A stretch of 20,616 nucleotides of DNA, from assembly GCA_964413185.1 (NCBI GenBank), contig CAYPSX010000050.1, positions 1 to 20,616 on the forward strand, written 5' to 3'. Source of the DNA: Salinivirga sp964413185 (GTDB lineage: Bacteria > Bacteroidota > Bacteroidia > Bacteroidales > Salinivirgaceae). The position numbers and the translations under genes were made by a program. The notes below the pieces were generated by a model that was not told the DNA's origin, searched no databases, and saw nothing but the letters and a program-made list of their open reading frames with translations. Positions 13,425-20,608 of this stretch are shown here, one piece after another; the stretch's first letter is position 1, and each line of letters opens with the position of its first letter.

Positions 13425-14524
13425 TAATCTCTGATTGTTATCTCAATAGTAAAAAAATGTGTATGCTCATCTATTTTTTTAAACGCATACGCTAATTCAC
13501 TATTGCTTTTTAACCTCAATTCGATTAAACCCAGTCCTGATTCTTTACTGTTATCTATTTGGAAGTTAAAAAGTCGTTTGTCATAAAATTCATTTAATTC
13601 CTTTTTGTTTAGTTGGTTTACCTGGTCTATTTTGCGTTTTAAATCTTCGATGTCTTCTGTTTTGATATAATTGCCTGTATGAAGTTTATACCCAACCTCC
13701 GAATTTGAAATATAAAATAAGCCGGGATTTCCTTCCAGATTATTTGGGTTGATGCCGTGCTTCACAATATTTTGTAGTAACTCAACCATAATATTGAAAA
13801 CTTTTTTCTTCAGAGCTGGTTGGCTCATCATTTGGCTTTCAATGATGGAGAGCAGGTTTATTAAACTTTCCTGGTTAAATATGCCATTAAAAATAATGAG
13901 CACATTTTCTTTGTCCAATTGCTGGTGAAGTGCAAAGATATTTCCAAAATCCAGATGATGAGTATTACTGAAGTCCACGTCTTGCAAATTATGTTTAATA
14001 TATGTTCGTAAGTAGAAATATGACCATTGTTCATCAAGCTCCTTAAAGCTGTACTGTAATTTATTACGAGACTTACGTGCCATTTCAATGAGCCCGAGAC
14101 CGGCACCGCCTTTTTCCGAAAGCTCATTTTCCATTAATGTTCGCTTGTAGTAATCCTTAAGCTCATCTGCCTCGAGACTGTTTATTTTCTCCAGTTGTTC
14201 TGTAAGCTTGGGGATATTTTCGTTCAGAATTATATTGGCCATCGTAATGTAATAAAATTCACCACTTTGCTCAATCCCAAAGAAGCTTTTTCGTTCACTT
14301 TCACTATCCTGATGGCGTGTTATATTTTGAAGACCCTCAACAAGTATTGTGTAAACTCGTTTTTTTACTTTAACGGGCTCCTTTGCTTTCGTAAGGTTTG
14401 TTTCTGTTAACGCCAGAATCCCATCAGTAATACTCTGTGTCAAATCACCCCGGTAAAAATAACTTAGGTTTTTCGCATCGAGTATATCGTTAATTTTGAA
14501 AGTTGTTTCCTGCTCTATGGTCAT
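13424..14524 (-). CDS. Tandem SiaB-like (DUF6272) protein kinase with two GHKL-type domains
   Basis: This 366-residue cytosolic protein contains two copies of a domain of about 180 residues, with a period of about 185-188. Domain 1 (about 20-176) has an N-box-like VEGLQNITRHQ (Glu63, Asn67) and a glycine box GGAGLGLIEMARKS (139-152). Domain 2 (about 207-363) has VELLQNIVKHG (Glu248, Asn252) and ESGLGLIELRLKS (328-340), lacking the first two glycines. Both also share a helix ending ELKDYYKRTL / ELNEFYDKRL. These features and the neighbouring SiaC-like genes point to SiaB, the kinase that phosphorylates SiaC; known SiaB is a single domain of about half this length. It heads the operon, and its stop overlaps the start of the first SiaC gene. 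A -7-like box (TATCTTTA, minus strand, 14547-14554) lies 23 bp upstream, without a clear -33. An ordinary histidine kinase is excluded: there is no phosphoacceptor His domain. Confidence 0.82.
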   Translation of the reverse strand: MTIEQETTFKINDILDAKNLSYFYRGDLTQSITDGILALTETNLTKAKEPVKVKKRVYTILVEGLQNITRHQDSESERKSFFGIEQSGEFYYITMANIILNENIPKLTEQLEKINSLEADELKDYYKRTLMENELSEKGGAGLGLIEMARKSRNKLQYSFKELDEQWSYFYLRTYIKHNLQDVDFSNTHHLDFGNIFALHQQLDKENVLIIFNGIFNQESLINLLSIIESQMMSQPALKKKVFNIMVELLQNIVKHGINPNNLEGNPGLFYISNSEVGYKLHTGNYIKTEDIEDLKRKIDQVNQLNKKELNEFYDKRLFNFQIDNSKESGLGLIELRLKSNSELAYAFKKIDEHTHFFTIEITIRD

Positions 14525-14693
14525 AACTTTGACTTTATAGGTGGAATAAAGATATTAAATATTACAAGTAAACGAAAATTTTTTTCCAATAAGCGTAAAT
14601 ACAATGTGTGTTTTTTTAGGTTTTATATTTGGTTGCCTTTTGTTTTTTTGTTGTAAGTTTTTTCTATACAGCACTATATGTTATTAAAATTGG

Positions 14694-15479
14694 TTATAGT
14701 AGATTGATTGTACCCCGGAAAACTTTTTGTGCCGGACCACTTAACCAAACATTTTTGTAATTATTGTTTTCTTTTTGAAATGCAACCGTTAATGTTCCGC
14801 CTTGTGATACTACAATTATTCCGGTCGAATTGTTGACAAGCCCTTGTTGATAAGCTCCAATAGCTGCGGCAATACTGCCTGTTCCGCAGGCCCATGTAAC
14901 ATTTTCAACACCTCTTTCATACGTTTTTATGTGTATTGTGCTGTTTTTAATTTCGTAAAAATTAACGTTGGTGCCATGTGGAGAAAAATATTCACTGTAA
15001 CGTATTTTTTTTCCTTCATTATAGGCATCAAAAGTTTTTAAATTGTCCGTTTGAACCAAAACATGTGGAGAACCGGTGTCAATATATAAACCCCAGGGTG
15101 TTGGCTCTGTTTTTATTACATCCTGCATCTTTAGTTTTATAATTTCTTCGTCAATAAAAATAGCCTCATGAATGCCATCAACAGCTTCAAAAGTTGTTTC
15201 TGATTCAATTAAGCCCAGTTCTTTTGCATATTTCACTGCGCACCTGCCTCCATTTCCGCACATTGTACCTTCAAACCCGTCTGAATTGTAATATTTCATA
15301 CGAAAATCATACTCATCCGATTTTTCCAGTAATATTAATCCATCGGCTCCAATCCCGAATCTTCTGTGACAAATTGTCGCAATGTCCTTAGAGTGAAGGG
15401 TGAAACTGTCATTTTGAAAAGTATTGACCATAACGAAATCATTTCCAGCTCCATGGTATTTGCAAAAATCAATATGCAT
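14694..15479 (-). CDS. dapF: Diaminopimelate epimerase
   Basis: DapF interconverts LL- and meso-diaminopimelate, giving the direct precursor of lysine and the cross-linking residue of peptidoglycan. It is cytosolic and needs no cofactor. The two catalytic cysteines are Cys74 in MCGNGGRC (73-80) and Cys198 in WACGTGS (196-202). Other family stretches are YHGAGNDF (8-15), RFGIGADGLILLE (40-52), the substrate-binding YNSDG (64-68), TGSPHV (135-140) and HGTNVNF (168-174). The 261 residues are normal or slightly short (about 270). It is divergent from htrA across 146 bp. The 169 bp downstream, before the kinase gene, hold T-rich tracts but no convincing hairpin terminator and no gene. Confidence 0.96.
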   Translation of the reverse strand: MHIDFCKYHGAGNDFVMVNTFQNDSFTLHSKDIATICHRRFGIGADGLILLEKSDEYDFRMKYYNSDGFEGTMCGNGGRCAVKYAKELGLIESETTFEAVDGIHEAIFIDEEIIKLKMQDVIKTEPTPWGLYIDTGSPHVLVQTDNLKTFDAYNEGKKIRYSEYFSPHGTNVNFYEIKNSTIHIKTYERGVENVTWACGTGSIAAAIGAYQQGLVNNSTGIIVVSQGGTLTVAFQKENNNYKNVWLSGPAQKVFRGTINLL

Positions 15480-15527
15480 AAGTTAAAGTTAGGTTAAAAC
15501 CAGCGGGTTTGTATAAAATTTGATAAA

Positions 15528-15541
15528 TTGTATACGTACAA
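15528..15541. promoter_or_regulatory. Inverted repeat TTGTA-TACG-TACAA between dapF and htrA
   Basis: Perfect 5-bp arms flank a 4-nt centre, roughly a third of the way from the dapF start to the htrA start. Its position suits an operator that acts on one or both divergent genes, but short dyads occur by chance in AT-rich DNA and I could not identify a flanking promoter with confidence. Confidence 0.25.
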
Positions 15542-15625
15542 ACATAAAACAAAAAATACAATTCATCATTCAAATTTCAGAATGATTCAAAACAAAAATT
15601 ATGTATAACTTAAATATTATCAATA

Positions 15626-17122
15626 ATGAAAAAAAATAGTATAATATTAAACCTGATAAGTGGTATACTGGGCGGTATAGTTGTACTTGGAATTTTTACC
15701 CTGTCAAATACCAGTGCAGACAGTACTACACAAAAATTATTTAAGCATTCAAGTGAAAACACGTATCAAAAACATGTTACTCAAAACGACTCAAATCCGG
15801 ATAACCATTACAATACAACGGCTGTTGCCAATTATTCCCCTGTACAAAGGTTCGAAAATGAAATGGTAACAGCAGCAAAACGTTCGGTCGACGCGGTGGT
15901 ACACGTAAAGACCGCTTACGTGAGGCAATACAGTTATGGCAATCCTTTTCTCGATTATTTCTATGGCAATAGTCCGCGAAATGCCCAACCCGTTGTATCC
16001 AGCGGTTCGGGGGTAATTATTTCGGATAAAGGCTACATTGTTACAAATAATCATGTAATCGATAATGCACAACAAATAAAAGTAATTCTGAACGATAAAC
16101 GTGAATACGAGGCAGAACTCGTTGGTTCCGATCCGGGAACAGATATTGCTTTGCTGAAAGTTGATGAAGAAGGTTTACCCCACCTCAAACCCGCTAATTC
16201 AGACGATGTGCAGGTAGGCGAGTGGGTGCTCGCTGTCGGAAACCCGTTTAACCTCACATCAACCGTTACGGCAGGCATTGTTTCGGCCAAGGCCCGCAAT
16301 ATAAATCTATTGAGAGAAAACTATGGCATTGAAGCATTCATACAAACAGATGCAGCCGTTAATCCCGGAAATAGTGGCGGTGCCCTGGTTAACAGAAGAG
16401 GAGAGTTGATTGGAATTAATACGGCTATTGCCTCAAAAACCGGTTCCTTCACCGGATATTCGTTTGCGGTTCCTGTAAACATAGCCATGAAAGTTGTAGA
16501 AGATTTAATTGAATATGGCGAAGTGCAACGTGCGGTGTTGGGTGTGGTAATACACGACCTTAATGAAGCATTTGCCGAAGAAAATAATATTAAAACGCTT
16601 AACGGAGTTTATATCGATAAAATTGCCAAAGGCGGAGCTGCCGATAATGCAGGAATTGAACCCGGCGACGTTATTTTGAGTGTCGGCAATAAAGATGTGA
16701 AAAATGTTGCACAGCTACAGGAACAACTCAGTAAGTTCCGGCCTGGCGATAAATTAACAATAACTGTGTTAAGAAACAATAAAAAAATTGAAAAGAACGT
16801 TGACTTACAAAACAGCGAAGGCAGTACCCGGATTATAGAGGGAAGCGACCCTGTAGAAGTTCTTGGCGCCCGATTCGAACCGATTTCTGAAAAAGAAAAA
16901 AGAAAGCTAAAAGTTTCACATGGTATGAAAATTGTTGCTTTAAAATCTGGTAAACTAAAAAATGCAGGTGTGCACGAAGGCTTTATTATATTGACTATGA
17001 ATAACGTGAGAATAGAGCATTTTGACGATATCAGAAGTGTACTCCAGCATACCGAAGGCGGAGTAATGGTAGAAGGGATTTACCCCAACGGAATGAAAGC
17101 ATATTATGCGTTCGGAAAATAA
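15626..17122 (+). CDS. htrA: HtrA/DegP-family periplasmic serine endopeptidase with two PDZ domains
   Basis: Do-family proteases degrade or refold damaged envelope proteins. This 498-residue protein has an N-terminal hydrophobic segment (about 6-27) that acts as signal peptide or anchor, a linker rich in Ser, Thr, Asn and Gln (28-70), a trypsin-like domain, and two PDZ domains (about 290-395 and 410-495). The catalytic triad is visible: His143 (IVTNNHVID), Asp173 (PGTDIALLKV) and Ser250 (NPGNSGGALV). The loop SYGNPFLDYFYGNSPRNAQP (103-122) corresponds to the variable LA loop and is short. The second PDZ is less conserved than the first. It is divergent from dapF and lies 252 bp before rpoD, with a hairpin in between. 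DegP and DegQ cannot be told apart from sequence alone. Confidence 0.93.
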   Translation: MKKNSIILNLISGILGGIVVLGIFTLSNTSADSTTQKLFKHSSENTYQKHVTQNDSNPDNHYNTTAVANYSPVQRFENEMVTAAKRSVDAVVHVKTAYVRQYSYGNPFLDYFYGNSPRNAQPVVSSGSGVIISDKGYIVTNNHVIDNAQQIKVILNDKREYEAELVGSDPGTDIALLKVDEEGLPHLKPANSDDVQVGEWVLAVGNPFNLTSTVTAGIVSAKARNINLLRENYGIEAFIQTDAAVNPGNSGGALVNRRGELIGINTAIASKTGSFTGYSFAVPVNIAMKVVEDLIEYGEVQRAVLGVVIHDLNEAFAEENNIKTLNGVYIDKIAKGGAADNAGIEPGDVILSVGNKDVKNVAQLQEQLSKFRPGDKLTITVLRNNKKIEKNVDLQNSEGSTRIIEGSDPVEVLGARFEPISEKEKRKLKVSHGMKIVALKSGKLKNAGVHEGFIILTMNNVRIEHFDDIRSVLQHTEGGVMVEGIYPNGMKAYYAFGK

Positions 17123-17270
17123 AAAAATACTTTAGTCCGGGATAATTCTGAAACGAACAGTTAACTATAAATTATTATTCTAACGAAATACGAAACCTTT
17201 TTGGCATACCTGCGTAAGCATAGGGCACACAACCATTTATTCAATGAAAAAAGCTAGATAATTGACAATA

Positions 17271-17304
17271 TAAACATGAACTTCAATTATCGGGTTCATG
17301 TTTA
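17271..17304. terminator. Hairpin between htrA and rpoD, abutting the rpoD promoter
   Basis: TAAACATGAAC (17271-17281) pairs perfectly with GTTCATGTTTA (17294-17304): an 11-bp stem with a 12-nt loop, followed by TTTGCTTTG. It is AT-rich, and the 3' tract is only moderately T-rich, so it would be a weak terminator for htrA. Its right arm ends directly at the rpoD -33 element, so a regulatory role is possible. The 148 bp between the htrA stop and this hairpin show no gene. Confidence 0.5.
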
Positions 17305-17336
17305 TTTGCTTTGTATGTTAAAAGAGTGTAAATTTG
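17305..17336 (+). promoter_or_regulatory. rpoD: Consensus Bacteroidota sigma-A promoter of rpoD
   Basis: TTTG (17305-17308), 20 nt, then TAAATTTG (17329-17336) matches the Bacteroidota primary-sigma consensus exactly in both boxes and in spacing. The expected start near 17343 gives a leader of about 32 nt to the ATG at 17375. Because RpoD itself reads such promoters, the gene is likely autoregulated. Confidence 0.75.
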
Positions 17337-17374
17337 CAATCCTTTTTTGTCAGCTGTAAAACCTAAGGTATAAT

Positions 17375-18235
17375 ATGAGACAATTAAAAATTACAAAATC
17401 GATTACGAATCGTGAAAGTGCATCCCTGGACAAATATTTACAGGAGATAGGTCGTGAGGAACTCATTACCGTGGAAGAAGAAGTTGAATTGGCACAGCGA
17501 ATTAAAAAGGGCGACAGGCTCGCGCTTGAAAAATTGACACGCGCCAATTTGCGTTTTGTTGTTTCTGTTGCCAAGCAATATCAAAACCAGGGACTAAGCT
17601 TGCCAGACCTTATTAACGAGGGAAACCTCGGACTAATCAAAGCAGCCGAAAAATTTGATGAAACCCGTGGTTTTAAGTTTATCTCGTATGCTGTTTGGTG
17701 GATTCGCCAATCAATTTTGCAAGCCCTTGCCGAACAATCGCGTATTGTCAGGTTGCCACTGAACCAGGTTGGTTCATTGAATAAAATCAACAAGGCTTTT
17801 TCTAAGTTCGAACAAGAAAACGAGCGTACACCATCGCCGGAAGAACTCGCTGATAAGCTTGAAATTCCAAAAGAAAAAGTTAGCGATACGTTGAAAGTTT
17901 CCGGACGCCACGTTTCAGTCGATGCACCATTCGTCGATGGTGAAGACAACAGCCTGCTTGATGTACTCGAAAATCAGGACAGCCCCAAAGCCGATGGTTT
18001 GCTCATGAACGAATCGCTCGGACGCGAAATACTCAGAGCACTCGCAACACTTACAGAACGTGAACGCGATATCATTAAATTATTCTTTGGTATTGGTTGT
18101 CAGGAAATGACACTCGAAGAAATAGGTGAGCGCTTCGGCCTTACCCGTGAAAGAGTACGCCAAATTAAAGAAAAAGCAATTCGCCGCTTGCGCCATACTT
18201 CCCGAAGCAAGCTGCTTAAAGCTTATTTAGGCTAA
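17375..18235 (+). CDS. rpoD: Primary RNA polymerase sigma factor RpoD/SigA
   Basis: The 286-residue protein directs RNA polymerase to housekeeping promoters. Like other Bacteroidota primary sigma factors it is short and lacks the long region 1.1 found in E. coli. Region 1.2 is at about 16-46 (SLDKYLQEIG). Region 2 (about 50-120) includes LTRANLRFVVSVAKQY, GLIKAAEKFDETRGFKFIS and the -10-reading YAVWWIRQSILQAL. Region 3 spans about 125-205 (RLPLNQVGSLNKI, ERTPSPEELADKL). Region 4 (about 215-278) contains LTERERDIIKLFFG and the helix-turn-helix TLEEIGERFGLTRERVRQIK. A consensus promoter lies upstream and a strong terminator downstream, so it is monocistronic. It is unrelated to the partner switch encoded upstream, which has no anti-sigma factor of RsbW type. 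Confidence 0.97.
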   Translation: MRQLKITKSITNRESASLDKYLQEIGREELITVEEEVELAQRIKKGDRLALEKLTRANLRFVVSVAKQYQNQGLSLPDLINEGNLGLIKAAEKFDETRGFKFISYAVWWIRQSILQALAEQSRIVRLPLNQVGSLNKINKAFSKFEQENERTPSPEELADKLEIPKEKVSDTLKVSGRHVSVDAPFVDGEDNSLLDVLENQDSPKADGLLMNESLGREILRALATLTERERDIIKLFFGIGCQEMTLEEIGERFGLTRERVRQIKEKAIRRLRHTSRSKLLKAYLG

Positions 18236-18260
18236 AAACTACACCAATTCAATACAAATG

Positions 18261-18288
18261 GGCTGTCAACTTCGACAGCCTTTTTTTT
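18261..18288 (+). terminator. Intrinsic terminator of rpoD
   Basis: GGCTGTC (18261-18267) and GACAGCC (18274-18280) form a perfect 7-bp stem around the loop AACTTC, followed by eight Ts (18281-18288). It starts 25 bp after the rpoD stop and is the clearest intrinsic terminator in the window together with the one after htpG. Confidence 0.93.
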
Positions 18289-18319
18289 GTTTTGTGACGA
18301 ATTGGCATTTTTTCCTGAG

Positions 18320-18335
18320 TGGCATATTCCTTGGA
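18320..18335 (+). promoter_or_regulatory. htpG: Sigma-54-like -24/-12 element upstream of htpG
   Basis: TGGCATATTCCTTGGA fits the sigma-54 consensus TGGCAYR-N4-TTGCW except for a G in place of the C of the -12 GC pair. A start near 18347 would leave a 26-nt leader before the htpG ATG. No good TTTG/TAnnTTTG pair is seen in the same gap. The -12 mismatch falls at an important position, so this is tentative. Confidence 0.3.
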
Positions 18336-18372
18336 ATGAACTCATCAGAAAATAACCTAAAAAAATATAAAA

Positions 18373-20424
18373 ATGCAAAAAGGTAACATAGGCGTAACCA
18401 CGGAGAACATTTTTCCAATTATTAAAAAGTTTCTCTATTCCGACAATGAAATATTTCTTCGCGAAGCTGTTTCAAACGCAGTTGATGCTACCCAAAAGTT
18501 AAAAGCACTAGCCCGCCGGGGTGAGTTTGAAGATGAACTCGGCGACATTACTGTGCGCGTTAGCAACGATCCAAAAAAGAAAACCATTACCATCAGCGAC
18601 CGAGGGATTGGAATGACTGCCGATGAGGTGAACAGGTATATCAACGAAATTGCCTTTTCCAGTGCAAACGAATTCCTCGACAAATACAAAGACGATGTAC
18701 AGTCAATTATCGGTCATTTCGGACTTGGGTTTTACTCATTGTTCATGGTTTCTACCAAAGTAGAAATCTTTACAAAATCTTATAAAAAAGATGCCAAAGC
18801 CGTACACTGGTCATGCGAAGGAAACCCGGAGTACAAAATGGAAGAAATCGAAAAAGAATCACGCGGAACCGATATTGTCATTCATCTCGATGAGGAATCT
18901 AAAGAATATGCAGAAGATGCCAAAATAAATGAGTTGCTGGAAAAATATGCCAAATTTCTTCCCGTTCCCATTGCTTTCGGAAAAGAGCAAGAGTGGAAAG
19001 AAGATAAAATGGTCGATACCGACAAGGATAAAATTATCAACAATCCGGATCCGGCATGGACAAAAAAACCAGCCGATCTCGAAGAGAAAGATTACAAAGA
19101 GTTCTACAAAGAGCTCTATCCAATGGGCGAAGATCCATTGTTCCATATTCACCTCAATGTAGATTATCCTTTCAACCTGACAGGTATTTTGTATTTCCCG
19201 AAAATTCACAATAACATCGAAATACAAAAGAACAAGATTCAACTTTATTGCAACCAGGTGTTTGTAACCGATTCGGTAGAAGGAATTGTGCCGGAATTTT
19301 TGACATTATTGCATGGTGTGATCGATTCTCCCGATATTCCGTTAAACGTTTCCCGTAGCTACCTGCAAAGCGATTCCAACGTGAAGAAAATTTCTTCGCA
19401 CATTACCAAAAAAGTTGCCGACAGGTTGCACGAAATCTTTAAAGATGATCGCAAGCAGTTTGAAGAAAAATGGGACGACCTCAAAATTTTTATCCAATAC
19501 GGAATGCTCACCGACGAAAAATTTGCCGAACGTGCTAAGAAATTCTTGCTTTTCAAAAATACCGATGGCAAATATTTCACTTCCGAAGAGTATAAAGAAC
19601 TTATAAAAGAAAATCAGACCGATAAAGATAAAAAACTTGTACATCTCTATACAACAGACAAAACAGCACAGTACACTTTTATCGAAGAAGCCAAAGACAA
19701 TGGGTATGATGTACTCGAAATGGACGGTCAGCTCGATGTGCATTTTGTAAATAAACTTGAAACAGATTTGGAAGACGCTTCATTTAAGCGTGTTGACGCT
19801 GATGTGCTCGATAAACTCATTGAGAAAGACGTGAAAAAAGAGTCTAAGCTTTCGGCTGATCAGCAAAATAACCTTGTACCTGTTTTCCGCAGCCGCTTGC
19901 CCGAAAATACAAATTATATTGTGTCTGTAGAAAATCTGGACGAGAATGCATTGCCGGTAATGATTACACAATCGGAGTTCATGCGACGCATGAAAGATAT
20001 GTCGGAAATGCAGGGTGGAATGAGTATGTACGGACAACTACCTGATAGCTACAATCTTGTACTCAATAGTAACCACGATTTAATCGTCAACCTGGCATCA
20101 AGCATTGATGAAGAAGTGGGCGATGACCTTAAAGAAACCGATGAAGCTATTGAGCCGGTACAAAAAGAGTTCGATGAGATTTCTACAAAATACGCCGCCA
20201 AAAAAGAGGAAGATCTCACCGAAGAAGAAAAACAAAAACGCACCGACGTTCAAAATAAACTCGATGAGCTTAAAAAAGAACGTGAAGAAAAACTGCAAGC
20301 GTTCGCTAAAGAGCAAAAACTCGTAAAACAATTGATCGATCTTGGTTTATTGGCCAACAATATGCTTAAAGGACAAGACCTTAATAAATTCGTTAAACGA
20401 AGCGTCGAACTGCTTGATAAGTAA
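18373..20424 (+). CDS. htpG: Molecular chaperone HtpG (Hsp90)
   Basis: HtpG is the bacterial Hsp90, a cytosolic ATP-dependent dimeric chaperone that remodels client proteins late in folding and during heat stress. The N-terminal GHKL ATPase is intact: Glu31, Asn35 and Asp38 (FLREAVSNAVDATQKL), Asp76 with GIGM (SDRGIGM), and the lid motif GHFGLGFYS (114-122). The middle domain contains the conserved SDSVEGIVPEFL-like stretch (here TDSVEGIVPEFLTLLHGVID) and PLNVSRSYLQ with the catalytic Arg. The C-terminal dimerisation domain carries an extra, highly charged helical segment of about 60 residues (about 585-645), as in other Bacteroidota HtpG. The 683 residues are the usual length for the phylum (E. 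coli 624). It is monocistronic, between two strong terminators. Confidence 0.97.
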   Translation: MQKGNIGVTTENIFPIIKKFLYSDNEIFLREAVSNAVDATQKLKALARRGEFEDELGDITVRVSNDPKKKTITISDRGIGMTADEVNRYINEIAFSSANEFLDKYKDDVQSIIGHFGLGFYSLFMVSTKVEIFTKSYKKDAKAVHWSCEGNPEYKMEEIEKESRGTDIVIHLDEESKEYAEDAKINELLEKYAKFLPVPIAFGKEQEWKEDKMVDTDKDKIINNPDPAWTKKPADLEEKDYKEFYKELYPMGEDPLFHIHLNVDYPFNLTGILYFPKIHNNIEIQKNKIQLYCNQVFVTDSVEGIVPEFLTLLHGVIDSPDIPLNVSRSYLQSDSNVKKISSHITKKVADRLHEIFKDDRKQFEEKWDDLKIFIQYGMLTDEKFAERAKKFLLFKNTDGKYFTSEEYKELIKENQTDKDKKLVHLYTTDKTAQYTFIEEAKDNGYDVLEMDGQLDVHFVNKLETDLEDASFKRVDADVLDKLIEKDVKKESKLSADQQNNLVPVFRSRLPENTNYIVSVENLDENALPVMITQSEFMRRMKDMSEMQGGMSMYGQLPDSYNLVLNSNHDLIVNLASSIDEEVGDDLKETDEAIEPVQKEFDEISTKYAAKKEEDLTEEEKQKRTDVQNKLDELKKEREEKLQAFAKEQKLVKQLIDLGLLANNMLKGQDLNKFVKRSVELLDK

Positions 20425-20447
20425 TTTTTTGAATAGATATATTGATT

Positions 20448-20490
20448 AAAAAACCTGTTTGAACAGCTGTTCAAACAGGTTTTTTTGATT
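20448..20490. terminator. Bidirectional intrinsic terminator after htpG
   Basis: Positions 20448-20485 form a perfect 38-bp palindrome centred between 20466 and 20467 (core GAACAGCTGTTC). It carries six As at its left edge and, at its right edge, a run of eight Ts ending at 20486. It starts 23 bp after the htpG stop and would work on transcripts from either side. Confidence 0.93.
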
Positions 20491-20520
20491 GTATATCCTG
20501 TTTTGTGCACCACACCGACG

Positions 20521-20600
20521 CCCTAAAAATCGGATACTGAAAATCAGTAAGTTACATGTATAAATTTTATGTTTTGGGTCATGCGGAGCTATTTTTAGGG
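20521..20600. repeat. Separated inverted repeat in the distal non-coding stretch
   Basis: CCCTAAAAAT (20521-20530) and ATTTTTAGGG (20591-20600) are perfect 10-bp inverted copies 60 bp apart. A small hairpin, TACTGA-AAA-TCAGTA (20535-20549), lies between them. No coding frame of note is seen from 20486 to the window end. Confidence 0.5.
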
Positions 20601-20608
20601 TATATTTG
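20601..20608 (+). promoter_or_regulatory. Consensus -7 box at the right edge
   Basis: TATATTTG matches TAnnTTTG exactly. A TTTG lies at 20573-20576, 24 nt upstream, which is somewhat longer than the preferred 19-21. It probably drives a gene that begins beyond the window. It directly follows the right arm of the 10-bp inverted repeat, which could therefore act as an operator. Confidence 0.45.

Noticed and set aside
12634..14524. Anti-sigma/STAS (RsbW-RsbV or SpoIIAB-SpoIIAA) system that would control the nearby rpoD
   Set aside because: The small proteins look like DUF1987/SiaC and lack the STAS phosphoserine motif. The kinase is a tandem SiaB-like protein, and the sigma factor is the housekeeping one with its own promoter.
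13424..14524. Histidine kinase
   Set aside because: GHKL-like boxes are present but there is no dimerisation/phosphoacceptor His domain, and the context is SiaC plus PP2C, with no response regulator.
17123..17270. Possible small gene between htrA and rpoD (for example a 13-codon minus-strand frame and a 5-codon MKKAR frame)
   Set aside because: Both frames are too short and have no promoter, terminator or conserved motif to support them.
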